DNA from: Krumholzibacterium sp965370495
GTDB lineage: Bacteria; Krumholzibacteriota; Krumholzibacteriia; Krumholzibacteriales; Krumholzibacteriaceae
Assembly (NCBI GenBank): GCA_965370495.1
Contig: CBDUUV010000106.1
Span: 1 to 8,109, forward strand
Direction of reading: 5' to 3'
DNA length: 8,109 nt
Shown in pieces: positions 6,634-8,109 of this stretch. The notes beneath the pieces are model-generated. The model did not search any database and was not told the DNA's origin. It saw only the letters and a list, made by a program, of their open reading frames with translations. The stretch's first letter is position 1; each line of letters starts with the position of its first letter. Both the position numbers and the translations under genes were made by a program.

Positions 6634-7068
6634 TCAATCATCCCTGCCGATCTTCAATCTGTCTCTGTTCCACCCTATTATCAGGGTGATATCCACCTCG
6701 GGATCCTCCTGGTACTGCTTCAGTACCCTGCTGCAACCAAACCGCTGGGATACTCTGCGCATAAGCGCGGGATTCCCTCTGCGGTCGATCAGGAGTGATT
6801 CCCTGAAATCGAAACGTGAAGCATTACCCTCCAACACAACATCGACTCCCATAACACGCAGTTGCCTGGTTATCATCTTCGCAATACCCGGTTCCCCGGT
6901 ACCATTGAGCACTTCCATATCAAAAAGTTCACCCTCACTCGCAAGCCTCTGCGCGATACCCGACCATCTTACATAAAGAGACAAGCCCATTACAATAAGA
7001 ACCGCTGTAATGACACCGTTTTTCCATGAAATAACGCTGCGTTTCTTTTTTTGTTTTCTCTTTCCCAT
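6634..7068 (-). CDS. LytR_C domain protein with N-terminal membrane anchor
   Basis: Function unknown; probably a membrane-tethered protein exposed to the periplasm. The 144 residues begin with a very basic stretch (MGKRKQKKKR), then a single transmembrane helix (about 17-34). A LytR_C-like domain follows: MEVLNGTGEPGIA (51-63), a helix, GVDVVLEGNAS (74-84), the beta strand ESLLIDRRG (90-98), and DITLIIGWN (126-134). In LytR-CpsA-Psr proteins this domain follows the phosphotransferase catalytic domain, which is absent here, so no ligase activity is implied. The basic N-terminus fits a cytoplasmic-in, single-pass orientation. AGGGG precedes the ATG by about six bases. The gene is 55 nt downstream of the HIT gene and 46 nt upstream of DUF4321. 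It could bind cell-wall polymer, but that is a guess. Confidence 0.82.
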   Translation of the reverse strand: MGKRKQKKKRSVISWKNGVITAVLIVMGLSLYVRWSGIAQRLASEGELFDMEVLNGTGEPGIAKMITRQLRVMGVDVVLEGNASRFDFRESLLIDRRGNPALMRRVSQRFGCSRVLKQYQEDPEVDITLIIGWNRDRLKIGRDD

Positions 7069-7123
7069 TCACTGCCCCTTGAATCACACTCCACTTTTTA
7101 AAGCCCCGAAACAAATATCCGTA

Positions 7124-7606
7124 TTACTGGTCACGAAAATATGGAGCCAGCCTGACAAAGCTTTCGTCCGTATCTTCGGAAATTACCCTGGTAGCGGAAA
7201 TCGCCGTCATAAAATTCGTATCACCATTCCAGCGGGGAACGAGATGGAAATGGAGATGCCCGACAATACCCGCACCGGCCGAAGTGCCGAGATTGACCCC
7301 TATATTCATCGCATCCGGGTGGTAAGCCTCATTCACTGCTTTTTCACTCATCGCCAGAACGGGGATCAGATCTTTTGCCTCCATTTCTGAAATATCACCG
7401 ACTTTTCCGATATGGCGGTTGGCCACAACCATTATATGGCCACTCGTATATGGAAACCTGTTTATCAGCACGAACCAATGCTTTCCCCTATAGAGAATCC
7501 CCATCGATTCATTCTTCTCTTGTGCCAGCAAATTACAGAAGAGACATCCCTTCTGTTTCTCCATTGTAAAATACTCGCTTCTCCAAGGTGCATAGATCCT
7601 ATCCAT
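7124..7606 (-). CDS. HIT-family protein, Ap4A phosphorylase-like
   Basis: Nucleotide hydrolase/transferase of the histidine-triad superfamily, cytoplasmic. The 160 residues hold CLFC (21-24), FPYTSGHIMV (51-60), RHIG (64-67), NIGVNLG (101-107), the triad GHLHFHLVPRW (116-126) and GDTNFM (128-133). His119 is the expected nucleophile. Cys21, Cys24, His65 and His117 are the likely zinc ligands by analogy with GalT and zinc-binding HIT enzymes. The RW-GDTNFM ending and the N-terminal DRIYAPWRSEY resemble the bacterial Ap4A phosphorylase clade (Mycobacterium Rv2613c type) rather than HinT, so splitting of Ap4A is the best guess. The ATG overlaps the end of the upstream uridyltransferase gene by 8 nt (7599-7606), with GAGGA three bases before it, suggesting translational coupling. 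Confidence 0.92.
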   Translation of the reverse strand: MDRIYAPWRSEYFTMEKQKGCLFCNLLAQEKNESMGILYRGKHWFVLINRFPYTSGHIMVVANRHIGKVGDISEMEAKDLIPVLAMSEKAVNEAYHPDAMNIGVNLGTSAGAGIVGHLHFHLVPRWNGDTNFMTAISATRVISEDTDESFVRLAPYFRDQ

Positions 7607-8109
7607 TTATCCTCATCAACCTTTCGGCTTTTCGTAATTGCTCAATATCGTTTATTCCCATCACTTCGTCACTACTGCCACATAATAGGTGAACGGCCGT
7701 CTTCTTTCCTTCGTTCCGAAGAATACCCATCACATCGGTAAGATAATATTCTCCTTGTATATTCTTCCGGTCTATCCGGTCCAGGGCAGAAAAAAGATCA
7801 TCACTTTCGAAGCAGAAGATACCGCTGTTAATCTCCTTTACCTTTTTCTCATCTTCGCTTGCGTCTCTGTGCTCTACTATTTTCAGAAAATTACCATCAG
7901 CATCTTTCAGTATCCTACCGTAACCTTTCGCATCATCAAGCTTTGCCGAGAGCACCGTTGCCGAAGCGCCTTCCCGTCTGTGATGCTCGAGCAGGCTTTG
8001 CAGAGTAGCCGGTCTCAGCAATGGAGTATCACCTGTCAAGACCATAACCGTCCCGGAAAACCCTTTGAGAAGCGGACAGGCCTGCATCATGGCATGTCCT
8101 GTACCCAGC
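7599..8109 (-). CDS. N-acetylglucosamine-1-phosphate uridyltransferase (GlmU N-terminal type), 5' part outside window, no acetyltransferase domain
   Basis: Makes UDP-GlcNAc from UTP and GlcNAc-1-phosphate for peptidoglycan and lipopolysaccharide. The frame is open to the right edge; 169 C-terminal residues are visible. They begin with LGTGHA, the GlmU signature, and continue with GDTPLL (catalytic Asp), GYGRI, IVEHRD, EINSGI, the stretch NIQGEYYLTDV and GINDIEQLRKAERL, so each substrate-binding position known from E. coli GlmU that falls in this part appears intact. The stop comes right after ERLMRING, where bifunctional GlmU would pass into its left-handed beta-helix acetyltransferase domain. 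The protein is therefore a single-function uridyltransferase, or a GlmU broken at the domain border. The missing start, with the nucleotide-binding Gly-rich loop, lies to the right. The HIT gene overlaps its end by 8 nt. Other nucleotidyltransferases are possible, but LGTGHA and the EYYLTD motif favour GlmU. Confidence 0.88.
   Translation of the reverse strand, partial: LGTGHAMMQACPLLKGFSGTVMVLTGDTPLLRPATLQSLLEHHRREGASATVLSAKLDDAKGYGRILKDADGNFLKIVEHRDASEDEKKVKEINSGIFCFESDDLFSALDRIDRKNIQGEYYLTDVMGILRNEGKKTAVHLLCGSSDEVMGINDIEQLRKAERLMRING

Noticed and set aside
6376..7741. Several plus-strand open frames of 109-140 residues
   Set aside because: All are antisense to the HIT, LytR_C, DUF4321 and uridyltransferase genes, which have family motifs.
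1..8109. CRISPR array, tRNA, insertion sequence or prophage
   Set aside because: No regularly spaced repeats, cloverleaf, transposase or phage genes are visible. Nearly all bases belong to the listed genes.

Overview
The window looks like ordinary chromosome from a diderm (Gram-negative-type) bacterium, with no mobile element, tRNA, rRNA or CRISPR array. The case for a diderm is a membrane-anchored PpiD/SurA-type foldase, a Tat component and UDP-GlcNAc synthesis. A DUF4321 membrane protein, a free-standing LytR_C protein and a large secreted LytM peptidase next to dnaE suggest the FCB group or a related uncultured lineage. A possible Bacteroidetes-like promoter before ppiD weakly agrees. The lineage is an inference from gene content only.

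Layout. (1) Positions 1-3899, minus strand: a secreted M23 (LytM-type) zinc peptidase of 741 residues, followed 21 nt later by dnaE, the replicative DNA polymerase III alpha subunit. Only the first 550 residues of dnaE are in the window. (2) Positions 3900-4173: a 274-nt divergent intergenic region with two hairpins, a 12-bp AT palindrome and candidate promoters for both flanking genes. (3) Positions 4174-5976, plus strand: a PpiD-like peptidyl-prolyl isomerase/periplasmic chaperone. (4) Positions 5977-6056: a convergent intergenic region holding a long hairpin terminator. (5) Positions 6057-8109, minus strand: a tight five-gene operon transcribed as uridyltransferase (GlmU N-terminal type, 5' end outside the window), HIT/Ap4A-phosphorylase-like protein, LytR_C membrane protein, DUF4321 membrane protein, tatA.

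How they fit together. Most products are envelope-related: UDP-GlcNAc precursor synthesis, peptidoglycan cleavage, periplasmic folding and Tat export. They sit beside one replication gene and one nucleotide-signalling enzyme. The points most worth a second look are a GlmU-type uridyltransferase that ends before the acetyltransferase domain, a PpiD homologue whose parvulin signature residues are spread over two incomplete modules, and the HIT-LytR_C-DUF4321-TatA cassette, whose two middle members have no known function.
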